From contig JBKBHA010000001.1 in the NCBI GenBank assembly GCA_046297935.1, positions 372,001 through 436,000 on the forward strand: a DNA stretch of 64,000 bases. Direction: 5' to 3'. The position numbers and the translations under genes are program-made. Positions 32,296 to 41,579 of the stretch are shown here, one piece after another (within the stretch, counting starts at the first letter, position 1; every line of letters starts with the position of its first letter). Origin of the DNA: CAYMZZ01 sp046297935. GTDB lineage: Bacteria; Bacteroidota; Bacteroidia; Chitinophagales; Chitinophagaceae. Below the pieces are notes generated by a model. The model was not told the origin of the DNA. It did no database searches and was given only the letters and a program-made list of their open reading frames with translations.

Positions 32296-34533
32296 ATGAA
32301 AATGAAATTAACTTTTGGATATTCTATTTTCAAAGGATTATTATTGATGTTCGCCTGCCTGTGGACATTGGCCGGCTTCGGGCAGTCGGACACACTAAAT
32401 TTCGCGCCGCCCGTTGATCCGCCGTCAGTTCATGCTTTTCAAACCAGCGAAGCCATTAATGTGGATGGAAGGCTGACTGAGCACGCGTGGCAGAATGCAG
32501 CAGTTGTTTCTGATTTCTTCCGCATGGAGCCCCGGCAGGGAGGAGAAATCCGATTTCCAACACTCGTCCGAATACTTTTCGACAAAAACAACCTTTACTT
32601 TGGTGTTTTTTGTAAAGATAGTTCGGGAGCAAAAGGCGTTCGTGTACAAGACCTGCGGCGGGACTTTGTGTACGGTGAAAATGATGTTTTCTATATTCAG
32701 CTGGATCCACAAAATTTGAAGCGGTACGCGGTTTCGTTTCAAGCTACGCCTTACGGCTCTCAACGCGATTTGCAGGTATTTGATGATTCGTTTAAGGATA
32801 GTGATTGGGACGCGCTTTGGAAAGTTCGAACTCACGTTACCGACAGCGGCTACTACGCCGAGTTTGCTATCCCATTTAAAACGCTTCGTTACAATCGTTC
32901 ATCCGACAGTGCTGTCTCCTGGGGACTTACCCTTGCCAGGCTTGCCAGGCGTAATTATGAGGTGACAGTTTTTCCCGCGGTACCACAGAGCTTTTCACCT
33001 TATCGTATGACATATGCCGCAGAATTGATGGGACTTAAACTGCCCAAGCCATCGGCAAATGTTCGCTTACAGCCCTATGCGATGTACCAATACAACCGGG
33101 CAACGAATAGCAATGGCGAAAGAGCCGACAATGGCCTGTTCAAGGCTGGAGGAGAAGTGAAGTGGGCCATCAATCCCGAATCTGTACTTGATCTGACTTT
33201 CAATACCGACTTTGCACAGGCAGATGTAGACCAGGCTGTCAATAACCTCACCCGCTTCAATGTGCAATTTCCAGAGCGAAGGCAATTTTTTCTCGAAAAC
33301 AGAGGCGTATATGCAGGAGCAGATGTCAGAGGACTGAATCCTTTCTTTTCCCGGAGTATTGGCCTTTCGAATACCCAGTTCAATGCGGAGCCTGTACCAA
33401 TTGACGTTGGCCTTAGGTATACCGACCGAAACCAGGAGCGAACCATCGCTGGGCTTTATGTGCGTCAACGTAGTACGGATTTGCAGGCTGCTTCCCATTT
33501 TGCAGTAGCGCGCTATTTGAAAGCTTATGGTGCCCAAAGCAACACGGGCCTAATGCTTACTCATCGGCTTGATGAGGCTGATGATGGAAGAGGATTTGAG
33601 CAACGCCACAACAGCACACTTACGTGGGATGGTTTCATTCGGCCACGAGACGACTTCAACATACAATATCTTTTCTCTGCCTCCAGGAATAACTCAAACG
33701 ATAGTATTGGCTTCGCAGGAAATTTTTGGGTTGAAAAACAGGCCAACAAATGGTACGGGTTCTGGAAGTCAACTTACATTGACCACAAATATCTGCCGGG
33801 AATGGGCTTTGTGTTTGCTCAGAATACTTTATACCACAACCCCGGTGGTTATTATATCTGGCGACCAAAGAAAAAGCTTGGTAAATTGATCAGACGCTGG
33901 GATCCCGGAGCTTATGTTAATTACTACCAGAACGCGAGCAATTTCCGGTTCCAGCAGGCAGACCTTTATTTTTTTCCGGTTTACATCATTTTTCAAAGTG
34001 GTGCATTTCTTGAATATGCCATAACACCAACCTGGCAAAATATCGATTTCCCATTTGAGCAGCTCGGAATACCGCTGGAGCAAAAGCAATATTTTTATAC
34101 AAGGCAGTACATTTCGCATCGCACCGACCAAAGCAAAAAAATATCACTTTCTACCAAGTATGAATGGGGGCCCTATTACAACGGCAGGCTACAAACATGG
34201 CTATTGAGTGGCAGAATTGCTCCATTGCCCAACATTGCATTCAGCGCCACGTATGAACGCAGTAGTTTTCATGACCTGGGTTTGAACAAGGAGGATTTAC
34301 AAACCGACTTGTTTTCAGCTACTTTAAGGTTGGCTGTCAATCCGCGTATTCAAGCTTCCCTGTTTTACCAGTATAACTCATTTGACGATCGGGGGCGGTG
34401 GAATGTCAGAGGCAGTTGGGAATTTGCGCCACTGTCGTTTCTTTATATTGTATTCAACGAAACAAACTTCCGAAATTCACCTGCCAGAAGCCAATCAGTC
34501 ATTAACAAGATTTCCTTTCTGAAACAATTTTAA
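32296..34533 (+). CDS. DUF5916 outer-membrane protein with CBM9-like domain
   Basis: The ATG at 32296 lies 4 bases after the preceding stop and starts a signal peptide (ending AGFGQ), giving 745 residues; an upstream TTG would overlap the permease gene. Residues ~40-240 form a carbohydrate-binding-family-9-like sandwich (AINVDGRLTEHAWQNAAV, then GENDVFYIQLDPQN). The rest is a DUF5916 beta-barrel with the hallmark FNTDFAQADVDQ followed by NVQFPERRQFFLEN. These proteins are common in Bacteroidota outer membranes, with no settled function. Position at the end of the metal-uptake operon suggests an accessory outer-membrane role there. About 90 bases separate it from the convergent methyltransferase gene. 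Confidence 0.82.
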   Translation: MKMKLTFGYSIFKGLLLMFACLWTLAGFGQSDTLNFAPPVDPPSVHAFQTSEAINVDGRLTEHAWQNAAVVSDFFRMEPRQGGEIRFPTLVRILFDKNNLYFGVFCKDSSGAKGVRVQDLRRDFVYGENDVFYIQLDPQNLKRYAVSFQATPYGSQRDLQVFDDSFKDSDWDALWKVRTHVTDSGYYAEFAIPFKTLRYNRSSDSAVSWGLTLARLARRNYEVTVFPAVPQSFSPYRMTYAAELMGLKLPKPSANVRLQPYAMYQYNRATNSNGERADNGLFKAGGEVKWAINPESVLDLTFNTDFAQADVDQAVNNLTRFNVQFPERRQFFLENRGVYAGADVRGLNPFFSRSIGLSNTQFNAEPVPIDVGLRYTDRNQERTIAGLYVRQRSTDLQAASHFAVARYLKAYGAQSNTGLMLTHRLDEADDGRGFEQRHNSTLTWDGFIRPRDDFNIQYLFSASRNNSNDSIGFAGNFWVEKQANKWYGFWKSTYIDHKYLPGMGFVFAQNTLYHNPGGYYIWRPKKKLGKLIRRWDPGAYVNYYQNASNFRFQQADLYFFPVYIIFQSGAFLEYAITPTWQNIDFPFEQLGIPLEQKQYFYTRQYISHRTDQSKKISLSTKYEWGPYYNGRLQTWLLSGRIAPLPNIAFSATYERSSFHDLGLNKEDLQTDLFSATLRLAVNPRIQASLFYQYNSFDDRGRWNVRGSWEFAPLSFLYIVFNETNFRNSPARSQSVINKISFLKQF

Positions 34534-34624
34534 GCGAATTACAAATGTATTCCGCCCTGGAGGGAAGCCCGTGTAATTAAATATCCAAAACCATTCCCAC
34601 AAGGGAAATCCCTTCATTTCGTCA

Positions 34625-35458
34625 TCAGCATTTCACCGTCACCAACATGAAATCAGCTGGAATAAATGTGTGACCCTTGTTGTCAGAACTATTCTGGCGG
34701 TTGAATAAGTCAATTAGCTCCGCTCTGAGCCCATCAGCTTTTCCGATCTTCTCGGCTGCTTCAAATGCATTCATGGTAGGGCCGTAGTATTGGCGAAAAT
34801 TTTCTACAAATGCAGCAGGGGGATAGGTTGCCTGAAAATTAAATCGTTCTTTCTGGAGGGATATATTTTCTTTTGCAATTCCAGCTTTGCCGAAGCGATC
34901 CAGGATATGTTCTTCCACACCCCAAAGCATAGGACTCACAAAGCCATCGGGTGGAGGCGGTGTGTTGGCAGCACTGATCTTTAGTATCTGAGCAACAAGT
35001 GTAGGGTCACCCGGTATCCAGTTGCCCATCACAATTTTTCCGCCAGGGCGTACAACCCGAACCATTTCTTTTGCCACATCGTAAGGTTTTGGCGCAAACA
35101 TGGCGCCGAAGATGCTCACGAGCATGTCGAAAGAATCATCTGCTATATCCGACAGATTGGTAGCGTCTCCCTCCTGAATTCGCAGATTGTCAAGCCCGGC
35201 CGCTATTGCGCGTCGATTGCCGGCTTCTACCAGGTTGCGGGCAATGTCCACACCCAGTACTTCAGCTCCTAGTTCCGCTTCAGGCAGCGCTGTAGTGCCG
35301 TCGCCACATCCGAGGTCGAGGACTTTCATTCCACGGGTAATATCCAGTTTGCCTACCAGTTCGCGTCCACTTTCGCGCATGGTTTCGGCAATTACTGTAA
35401 AGTCGCCCTTTTCCCAGAGGGCTTTGTTGGGGTTGATAGCGGGAGCTGTTGGGTTCAT
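34625..35458 (-). CDS. Class I SAM-dependent methyltransferase
   Basis: A 277-residue cytosolic protein with a Rossmann methyltransferase core. Motif I is VLDLGCGDGTTALPEAELG, followed by the ribose-binding acidic end of strand 2 (EVLGVDIARN), EGDATNLSDIADDSFDMLVS and VVRPGGKIVMGNW. It resembles the UbiE/SAM-methyltransf_11 group. The substrate is unknown. It is a single gene, convergent with the DUF5916 gene and divergent from the STAND NTPase gene. A short palindrome lies 50 bases upstream of its start. Confidence 0.85.
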   Translation of the reverse strand: MNPTAPAINPNKALWEKGDFTVIAETMRESGRELVGKLDITRGMKVLDLGCGDGTTALPEAELGAEVLGVDIARNLVEAGNRRAIAAGLDNLRIQEGDATNLSDIADDSFDMLVSIFGAMFAPKPYDVAKEMVRVVRPGGKIVMGNWIPGDPTLVAQILKISAANTPPPPDGFVSPMLWGVEEHILDRFGKAGIAKENISLQKERFNFQATYPPAAFVENFRQYYGPTMNAFEAAEKIGKADGLRAELIDLFNRQNSSDNKGHTFIPADFMLVTVKC

Positions 35459-35507
35459 TCCTTATTTTTTTAAATAGTAGGGCCTTCGTCGAAAAACGCA
35501 CAATCAG

Positions 35508-35522
35508 GAATCAGCCTGATTC
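35508..35522. promoter_or_regulatory. 15-bp palindrome upstream of the methyltransferase gene
   Basis: GAATCAG (35508-35514) and CTGATTC (35516-35522) form a perfect inverted repeat around one base. It lies in the 255-bp divergent space before the methyltransferase and STAND NTPase genes. It may be an operator for either gene. No clear -7/-33 pair was found there; TAGGTTTA at about 35689-35696 is the nearest -7-like element for the plus strand. Confidence 0.3.
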
Positions 35523-35713
35523 AAATCCTTTGCCTTAGGCTACACTAAATTGCTGCAGCCGGGGAAGAAAGCATTGCGCACTCTCTTACAATGCAGGTTT
35601 TATTGAGTGGTTGAAAGGGAATTATTATCCATTTGCCATAAATTTATCTGAAAACAGTCGATCGGTTCAGCTCAAATGGACTATCGGATAGGTTTAACCA
35701 GGGTTTCACTCAC

Positions 35714-38700
35714 ATGAACAAGTCGAATAAAGAGATTATAAAACATTCCTGTAAGTTTCTGGGCCTTTTTGGCATGGCCTACCTGGCTGGCTTGCCTCAG
35801 GTGCCAGTAGCCATGGCCGGAGCACTTGGCTTGGGGCAGGAGTCGGTGAAAAATCTTTTCTCACTGGTAGGAAACCTGTTTTCAGGTTTTTCTTCTAATT
35901 CCCTAACCGATATCGGAAAAGAGGTGCAATACCAGGTCAATCATGATCTTCAGCGGGAGTTGGAGTCGGCTTATGAAGAAACTTTTAAGCAAATAGAACT
36001 CATCATTCTTGAAACCGAAGAAAATGATTCGGGCAGTATTTTCACGGCAATCCTCCATCCGGCCTATTTTCGTCAGCTACGCCGCGAGCGGCTTTTGCTT
36101 AGGCAAACTCTGATAGATCCCATATTGACAGCTTTGAAATCGGAGGTTGAAATGTCGCTGATGCTGTCAACCAATGGCCAACTGGAACCAGACCGGTATC
36201 TGGCCGAACTAATTGATAAAAATATCGCGGGCATTGAATTCGTGAACGCGGAAAGCGACCGTTCTGTTTTCATTGACGAAATTTGCCAACATTTCAAACT
36301 CATTTTTCCTTCAAAATTTTTAACTGCACTGAAGAAAAATGAAAATGCACGAACGGCTTATTTTAAGCACTTGCTGGAAGGGGTGGCCCTGCAAACCCAA
36401 TTGAATGGAAAGGAACTGGTAGCTATCAGACAACTTGCAGCACAAACCAACAATGATCTATCTGCCTTACGGGAAGGTCTCCTGCAACAGAACCTGTCTA
36501 TTCAGGGTGTATCGGAGAAAATGAGCGAAATGCAGGCTGCCCTCTCTGAAATGGCGATGCTGAGCAGGGAGGGGGAAGAAGCGCTTCGCCAACTTTTGCT
36601 CCAGAATCAGGCGCCTGTACTGACAATCGATACGAGCAATTTTGGTTCACTCGACAATCCCAACCTCTATCATTTCCGATACCAATTCACGCATTTATAT
36701 GGGAGGGAAAGGGAAGTAAGCCAGTTGCGCGACTTCATTTATCAGCCGACGATAAATGGTAACCGGTTTAGCTGGTGTTTGTTGACAGGCGAAGGAGGCG
36801 CAGGCAAAAGCCGCCTTGCTCAGGAGCTTTCACTTGAAGCTGCTGAACTAGGTTATTACGCGGGATTCTATAGTGCATCGCAATTCAATATTGATTCGCC
36901 AGCGCATTGGAGCCGGTGGAACCCTTCGCTGCCTGTGCTGATTGTGATTGACTACGCATTTGCAAACAGCCAGAAGGTAATTGAGATTATACGTATTCTT
37001 GAGCGCTTAAATGTTGCGGCTACTGAATTAGGATCGCCTGTGCGGCTGCTATTGCTGGAGCGGGCAAGCAGCCAAAATTGGGAGGAAAGGGTAAAAGCTA
37101 TCCCTGCTTTGAATAGTACCCGATTCGCGAACATCAGTCTGGGACCACTAGACAGCGAAAGCCAGTGGCTGATCATACGCGACGTGCTGCAGAAAGTGAA
37201 TCCACAACGACTGGGGCCATTGGAGAAAGCGAAAGCAGACTGGTTGAAGACACTCAACGATATTGATCCCAAGCGGCGGCCCCTGTTTAGTTTTCTAACA
37301 GCGATGGCATTGAGCGAGAGCGACAATATTCGTAGTTGGAATAAGCATCAACTGCTGTCGCATGTCAATAGTCGAATGATTGAACTCTGGCGCAGGTACC
37401 CCGTTTATCAAAAGTATGAATCACTGATCAACCAACTGCTGGTGTTCAATACCCTCTGCCGCTATCTTGCTCATACCCAGTTAGAAGACCTCTGTTATGA
37501 ATGGGATGCCGAAGCCGACTACCAGGAAATTGAACCTGTTTATTTCATTTTTACCGACCAGACTATTGGTGAAAAAACGGGAAAGCAATTTCAACTTGGT
37601 ATACAGCCCGATATTCTGGGAGAATATTTTGTACTAAACTATCTCGGTTCTTTGCTGCAGGGCGGCAGGAAGAGGAAAGAGCAGGCGGAAAATCTGGTTC
37701 AAAAAGCCTGGCAGTTTCTGCCGGAGCAAACCCGGTGGACTGTGTGGCTGACATTTTACGATTATGCCACCCTTCAACGACCCGACTACGACGATCTCGA
37801 GTTCGATCGATTCAATGCTGCGCGAGATTTTCTATTGAAGCCACAATGGATAGAACAGGCTAATGCTGCTATTGCCAATGAACTGGCGATTCTCTATGAA
37901 TGGGTAGCCGAAGAGTACTGTGCTAAGTTGCAGGCAGAACAGGCTGCTTTATATATCCAAAAAGTGCGTACGCTGGTCGATAAATTTCCGGGAAACCTGA
38001 CTATTTTCCGATCGTTGTTGACCGCGGTTAGTTCGTTTTGCTGGCATCTGCCTGAGCAGGAGCTATTGATAGAAGAATATATGCTTAGTTGTAGGAAAAT
38101 AAGCGTTGACAATGATGTTTCGCAGGCTTCGATTGGTTTCCCTGGAATACTCAGAATGGTGGGCAACTACGTTTACAAGGCACCGGTAATAGATGTGGTA
38201 AAATTCAGAAGCTGGCTGACCTGGGTCGAAGCGCTTGCTGATGCAGGAAATGGACATATTCGTTTCGAAAATAAACTGGCTCTGGCGGCAAATCGGTCTG
38301 CCTTCGTTTCCCGCGAGGGAGTGCCCCTGGCCGATTGCATTGAATCGATGATATTGTTTAAAAACTGGCTGAAGAACGAAGAGTCAGTTGATGCCGGAAA
38401 GCTTTGGGCCGCTTATGCCAAGGCAATACTTCATTTCGTTAAACGGTTCCATTCTGTGGCCAAACCGGACTGTGTTCAATTATTGAAGGAGCTTGCAGAA
38501 GAATATAAGGCTTTAGGCAATAAGCGTGACAAGCTATTTACAGAGGAATACGTTCGGGCTATTACTACCGCAGTGGAATGCTGGAGCAAAGATGAAATTG
38601 AACTATCAATGCAATGGATCGAGCAAATCAAACAGGTGCTGTCAGATTCAAAGAAACCATTACCCGTCGGAGATCTTGCATTTAATTATTCGTATGCAGT

Positions 38701-39217
38701 CTGGAAATTTATCGAAAGCAATGTTGCCAAAGATCACAATACCTGTGTTCGGTATTTTGAAGTAGTGCATCAATTAATTGAGAATGATTGGACCGATGAT
38801 CCTCAGGTAGCGGCATTATGGATCTTTATGATATCCATACTCTCGGAAAATTTGCCGGATGACTCCGACAATCTTGATCGACTTACCGAAATGTTTAATG
38901 CCGGTCTTTATTTTCCCCTCCATTTAAAGACGGAAGAGAGCGCTAATTTGTTGGCGTCGTTTCTCAAATTTTGGATGCGTAATGCCGACAGTCATAATCC
39001 AAATGATCTTCTTGAAATAAAGATTCTGGTATTTCGAATTTATAGTCAGTATAAGACCAGAAGTGCGCTTGCAGCCGTTTTGATGCTGAACCGTCTTCAG
39101 TCAACATTAGTGCCCGCTGAAGCCGCAAAATATCAGGAAGATTCACAGCTGCTGTTGAATCGTTTCAATGAAAGTTCGGGTACTATGTATACGATTGAGC
39201 AGTTGCTGGAAAGTTAG
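35714..39217 (+). CDS. STAND-like P-loop NTPase, 1,167 residues
   Basis: The N-terminus has a hydrophobic stretch (about 12-40, with GLFGMAYLAGLPQ) that may insert into the membrane. Residues ~60-290 are helical, with a coiled-coil-like part. The NTPase domain starts near residue 315 (FRYQFTHLYGREREVSQLRDF). Walker A is GEGGAGKSRLA (about 358-366) and Walker B is VLIVIDYA (about 408-415). The C-terminal ~600 residues are helical and look like TPR/ARM-type repeats, as in ligand-sensing STAND proteins. Such proteins oligomerise on sensing a signal and serve in defence or cell-death pathways. No separate effector domain (TIR, nuclease, protease) is recognisable, so the N-terminal hydrophobic helix is the best effector candidate. 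Its neighbours are envelope caspase-type genes. It shares 4 bases with the convergent TraB-like gene. Confidence 0.65.
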   Translation: MNKSNKEIIKHSCKFLGLFGMAYLAGLPQVPVAMAGALGLGQESVKNLFSLVGNLFSGFSSNSLTDIGKEVQYQVNHDLQRELESAYEETFKQIELIILETEENDSGSIFTAILHPAYFRQLRRERLLLRQTLIDPILTALKSEVEMSLMLSTNGQLEPDRYLAELIDKNIAGIEFVNAESDRSVFIDEICQHFKLIFPSKFLTALKKNENARTAYFKHLLEGVALQTQLNGKELVAIRQLAAQTNNDLSALREGLLQQNLSIQGVSEKMSEMQAALSEMAMLSREGEEALRQLLLQNQAPVLTIDTSNFGSLDNPNLYHFRYQFTHLYGREREVSQLRDFIYQPTINGNRFSWCLLTGEGGAGKSRLAQELSLEAAELGYYAGFYSASQFNIDSPAHWSRWNPSLPVLIVIDYAFANSQKVIEIIRILERLNVAATELGSPVRLLLLERASSQNWEERVKAIPALNSTRFANISLGPLDSESQWLIIRDVLQKVNPQRLGPLEKAKADWLKTLNDIDPKRRPLFSFLTAMALSESDNIRSWNKHQLLSHVNSRMIELWRRYPVYQKYESLINQLLVFNTLCRYLAHTQLEDLCYEWDAEADYQEIEPVYFIFTDQTIGEKTGKQFQLGIQPDILGEYFVLNYLGSLLQGGRKRKEQAENLVQKAWQFLPEQTRWTVWLTFYDYATLQRPDYDDLEFDRFNAARDFLLKPQWIEQANAAIANELAILYEWVAEEYCAKLQAEQAALYIQKVRTLVDKFPGNLTIFRSLLTAVSSFCWHLPEQELLIEEYMLSCRKISVDNDVSQASIGFPGILRMVGNYVYKAPVIDVVKFRSWLTWVEALADAGNGHIRFENKLALAANRSAFVSREGVPLADCIESMILFKNWLKNEESVDAGKLWAAYAKAILHFVKRFHSVAKPDCVQLLKELAEEYKALGNKRDKLFTEEYVRAITTAVECWSKDEIELSMQWIEQIKQVLSDSKKPLPVGDLAFNYSYAVWKFIESNVAKDHNTCVRYFEVVHQLIENDWTDDPQVAALWIFMISILSENLPDDSDNLDRLTEMFNAGLYFPLHLKTEESANLLASFLKFWMRNADSHNPNDLLEIKILVFRIYSQYKTRSALAAVLMLNRLQSTLVPAEAAKYQEDSQLLLNRFNESSGTMYTIEQLLES

Positions 39218-40050
39218 AATGGTAATTCTACCAGCCTTGTTTCAGCCTTCAGCAAATCCTCCAGATAATATTTGTGGAGTAGGCCGGTAAGTATCAACAC
39301 TCGCTTTGGCATACTGCCTTTAATAAAACGCAGAATATTAGTCGCCATCGTTTCATTACGTTTTCTCCAATGCTGTTCCCGTTGCTCAAAAGCAGCTTTA
39401 TGTGATTTGAGCCGTGGAACCTGTTGGAAAAGATTATGCAAATAGCTCGACTCTTGCGACATCATCTGTCGTATACTGTCGGTAATGGCAGGATCATTCA
39501 GTTGCTGGAAGGTTCGCGCCGTCAATTGAACGAGCCAGTTACTGTAAGCAACATATTGGAAATGCGATGTAAGTAGCGAGTCGGCGATTTCATTTTTTGC
39601 GAAGGCTTTGTTCAGATCTTCCAGTAATTTATATTCAGCTTTGCCTGATTCCCTGATGTATTTTTTTCGATTGGGTATAGCCATATCGAATGGAAGTATC
39701 AAAACCTGGCTATCTAGGCTGCGATAGTTGTAAATAAACTCCATTTCCGGTGGCATGCTCGCTGCTAATTTCAATTTGCCAGCCGTCCGATACCAATGGG
39801 GAGGTGCCACCAGCTGGTAATTTTCCCGAAAATAGCCGGATAGGGTATCCGTCTCAACCAATATCAGATCAGGGTTAATGTAACGGGCAATTTCAAGCAA
39901 ACTGTCGGCGTTTCGATTTGCGCTGGCAGCGTGTGAAAGTCCGACGATATATAATTCCGGGGTTTGCCGGATCACTGCTGATTGACCCTGCACCGAGCTC
40001 GTAATCAGTATCCAGACCAAGCAAATCGATGTCACTGATCTGCTCAACAT
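39214..40050 (-). CDS. Exported TraB/TIKI (GumN-like) family protein
   Basis: A 278-residue protein with a signal peptide (MLSRSVTSICLVWILITSSVQGQ). The fold marks of the EreA/TIKI/TraB clan are visible: ELYIVGLSHAASANRN at the start, then DLILVETDTLSGYF, a late RNETMATNI block and ILTGLLHKYYLEDLL near the end. The conserved His, Glu and Arg-Asn-Glu residues are those proposed to bind metal and act as a protease or hydrolase in Tiki proteins. An envelope location and possible proteolytic activity fit the caspase-rich surroundings. It starts 4 bases after the TspO stop codon, so it is co-transcribed with tspO. Family assignment is by motif order and not certain. Confidence 0.55.
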   Translation of the reverse strand: MLSRSVTSICLVWILITSSVQGQSAVIRQTPELYIVGLSHAASANRNADSLLEIARYINPDLILVETDTLSGYFRENYQLVAPPHWYRTAGKLKLAASMPPEMEFIYNYRSLDSQVLILPFDMAIPNRKKYIRESGKAEYKLLEDLNKAFAKNEIADSLLTSHFQYVAYSNWLVQLTARTFQQLNDPAITDSIRQMMSQESSYLHNLFQQVPRLKSHKAAFEQREQHWRKRNETMATNILRFIKGSMPKRVLILTGLLHKYYLEDLLKAETRLVELPF

Positions 40051-40054
40051 ACCG

Positions 40055-40525
40055 TTAGTTTAGATTGTGAATAGCAGCGTTCAATATGCTGGCAAAACTT
40101 ACCCAAAGCAGGTAGGGAATCTGGAGGAAGGCTGCCGGGCGGTGGATCCGGTAAAACATCAGGATCATGAACAGTATGCTGACCCATAAGAAGCCAATTT
40201 CGATCAACGCAAAGCCCGTGTCGTGCAAGTTGAAGAAAATGATACTCCAGAAAAAGTTCAATACAAGCTGAACAACAAATGCGGCTATTGCCATTTTTTT
40301 CCAGGCAGATGAACGTATAACCACCAGATACAGCGAAATGCCCATCAACAGGTACAGCGTAGTCCACACCGGGCCAAAAATATAGTTGGGCGGATTAAAC
40401 GATGGTTTCTCCAGTCCCGCATACCAGCCATCAATTTCCGGTCCGGTCAGATAGCCTGACAGAGCACCTGTACCAACGGTGAGCAGAATGCACAGAACCA
40501 GCGTTCCGGGTTGTTTGAGTTTCAT
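40055..40525 (-). CDS. tspO: TspO/MBR family membrane protein
   Basis: The ATG at 40525 gives 156 residues and the normal family start; a TTG at 40546 would only add seven residues. Five transmembrane helices are predicted. The TspO signature is clear: WYAGLEKPSFNPPNYIFGPVWTTLYLLMGISLYLV, split here by helices 1 and 2, then FVVQLVLNFFWSIIFF and WVSFASILNAAI at the C-terminus. Bacterial TspO binds or photo-oxidises porphyrins and has been linked to stress and tetrapyrrole homeostasis. It lies 87 bases after the lipoprotein gene in the same direction, so it may belong to the same minus-strand transcript as the metacaspase-like gene. Confidence 0.93.
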   Translation of the reverse strand: MKLKQPGTLVLCILLTVGTGALSGYLTGPEIDGWYAGLEKPSFNPPNYIFGPVWTTLYLLMGISLYLVVIRSSAWKKMAIAAFVVQLVLNFFWSIIFFNLHDTGFALIEIGFLWVSILFMILMFYRIHRPAAFLQIPYLLWVSFASILNAAIHNLN

Positions 40526-40612
40526 GAAAGAAATTTTCGTCGCCAATTTGACAGTAAGGCAGCGGTTTGATCAGCGTAATTTAAACCAATATACATGCCA
40601 AACATTTCTTCT

Positions 40613-41569
40613 TCAATCTAATGCTTTTTTCATTTTGTCGCCCAGCAGTTCAATCAACTTATTGCTATTGTCTACTAACATTGTTGTGACGAATTTATCT
40701 TTGCTGCTTTCTTTGACTTTTACAATAATGGAATAAGCGCCCTGACTGTAAGCACGTTCGGGTTGGGACAGTTCGTTAAGGTAGTATCCGAAAGAGCGGG
40801 GTACTATAAAACTTCGTCCATCCAGCAGTTTGCCTTTTAACTGTGTATAGTATTGCTGGTAGCCGGGCGCGGTTCGGTCAATTGGTGCATCCCGAAGAGA
40901 TAGATAGAATTTTCCGAGCTCTACCCGGTCGAACAGTTGCCCCAGCTGATTTACATAAGAACACTGAAAGCTGATTTCAATGTCCATGTTTAGCGTTTTT
41001 TTCTGGGCCGTGGTGAGCTTAGCTTTCGCGTATCTCAGCGAAAGATCATTCAATCGAAGTCGGAAGAAGGAGTTTTGGAAAATTTCCTCTGATCTGGTAG
41101 TGTCGAGTACGATATCGGCAACAAATGCGGTATCCGTACTGCCGTCTGACTTCTGGAAGGTTCGGATCAGCTTGAAACCAGAGAATTGCATGCCGGCAGG
41201 GTCAAATACACTTTCGGTAGAAAGCTGGTCATAAAAATACAAGTCGGAGAGCGCGAAACTGTAGTCGGCAGTATATTTTTTTCGGTCGTTGGCGATCATT
41301 TTCTTGATGGCATTGGTGGCGAGGGATACGGCGCTACCTACCAGTGGTAGTCCGCGATTTCCGCCGCGTGCCCGTTCGGCCCGATCGGCGAGGGTAGGAA
41401 TCTCTGTAGGCTTCATGGAAGCGTAATCGATGGCATCGGGCTTTTCCCGAATCAACAAGGCTGTTTCTTCTCCCTTCACCGCATATCCAAATGAGCTGCT
41501 TTTGCAGCCAGCTAAACTTATAAAACAAAAAGATGAAAGTGCAGTTACAATTGTACGAGCCGGGATCAT
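40613..41569 (-). CDS. Lipoprotein of unknown family, paired with the metacaspase gene
   Basis: A 318-residue lipoprotein; the signal peptide ends in a clear lipobox (ISLAGC). I do not recognise a domain. The mature part has a short helical region (about 60-110, LADRAERARGGNRG) followed by a mostly beta-rich body with alternating polar/apolar strands (TADYSFALSDLYFYD, SGFKLIRTFQ, TAFVADIVLD, LNMDIEISFQCSY, AYSIIVKVKES). It starts 10 bases after the stop codon of the metacaspase-like gene, so the two proteins are probably made together in the periplasm. It might serve as regulator, anchor or substrate of that protease, but nothing in the sequence proves this. Confidence 0.55.
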   Translation of the reverse strand: MIPARTIVTALSSFCFISLAGCKSSSFGYAVKGEETALLIREKPDAIDYASMKPTEIPTLADRAERARGGNRGLPLVGSAVSLATNAIKKMIANDRKKYTADYSFALSDLYFYDQLSTESVFDPAGMQFSGFKLIRTFQKSDGSTDTAFVADIVLDTTRSEEIFQNSFFRLRLNDLSLRYAKAKLTTAQKKTLNMDIEISFQCSYVNQLGQLFDRVELGKFYLSLRDAPIDRTAPGYQQYYTQLKGKLLDGRSFIVPRSFGYYLNELSQPERAYSQGAYSIIVKVKESSKDKFVTTMLVDNSNKLIELLGDKMKKALD

Positions 41570-41579
41570 GATAGTTGGA

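Noticed and set aside
34560..34616. Terminator between the DUF5916 and methyltransferase genes
   Set aside because: Only a 6-bp AAGGGA/TCCCTT dyad with a 2-base gap and no T-run is present, which is too weak to call.
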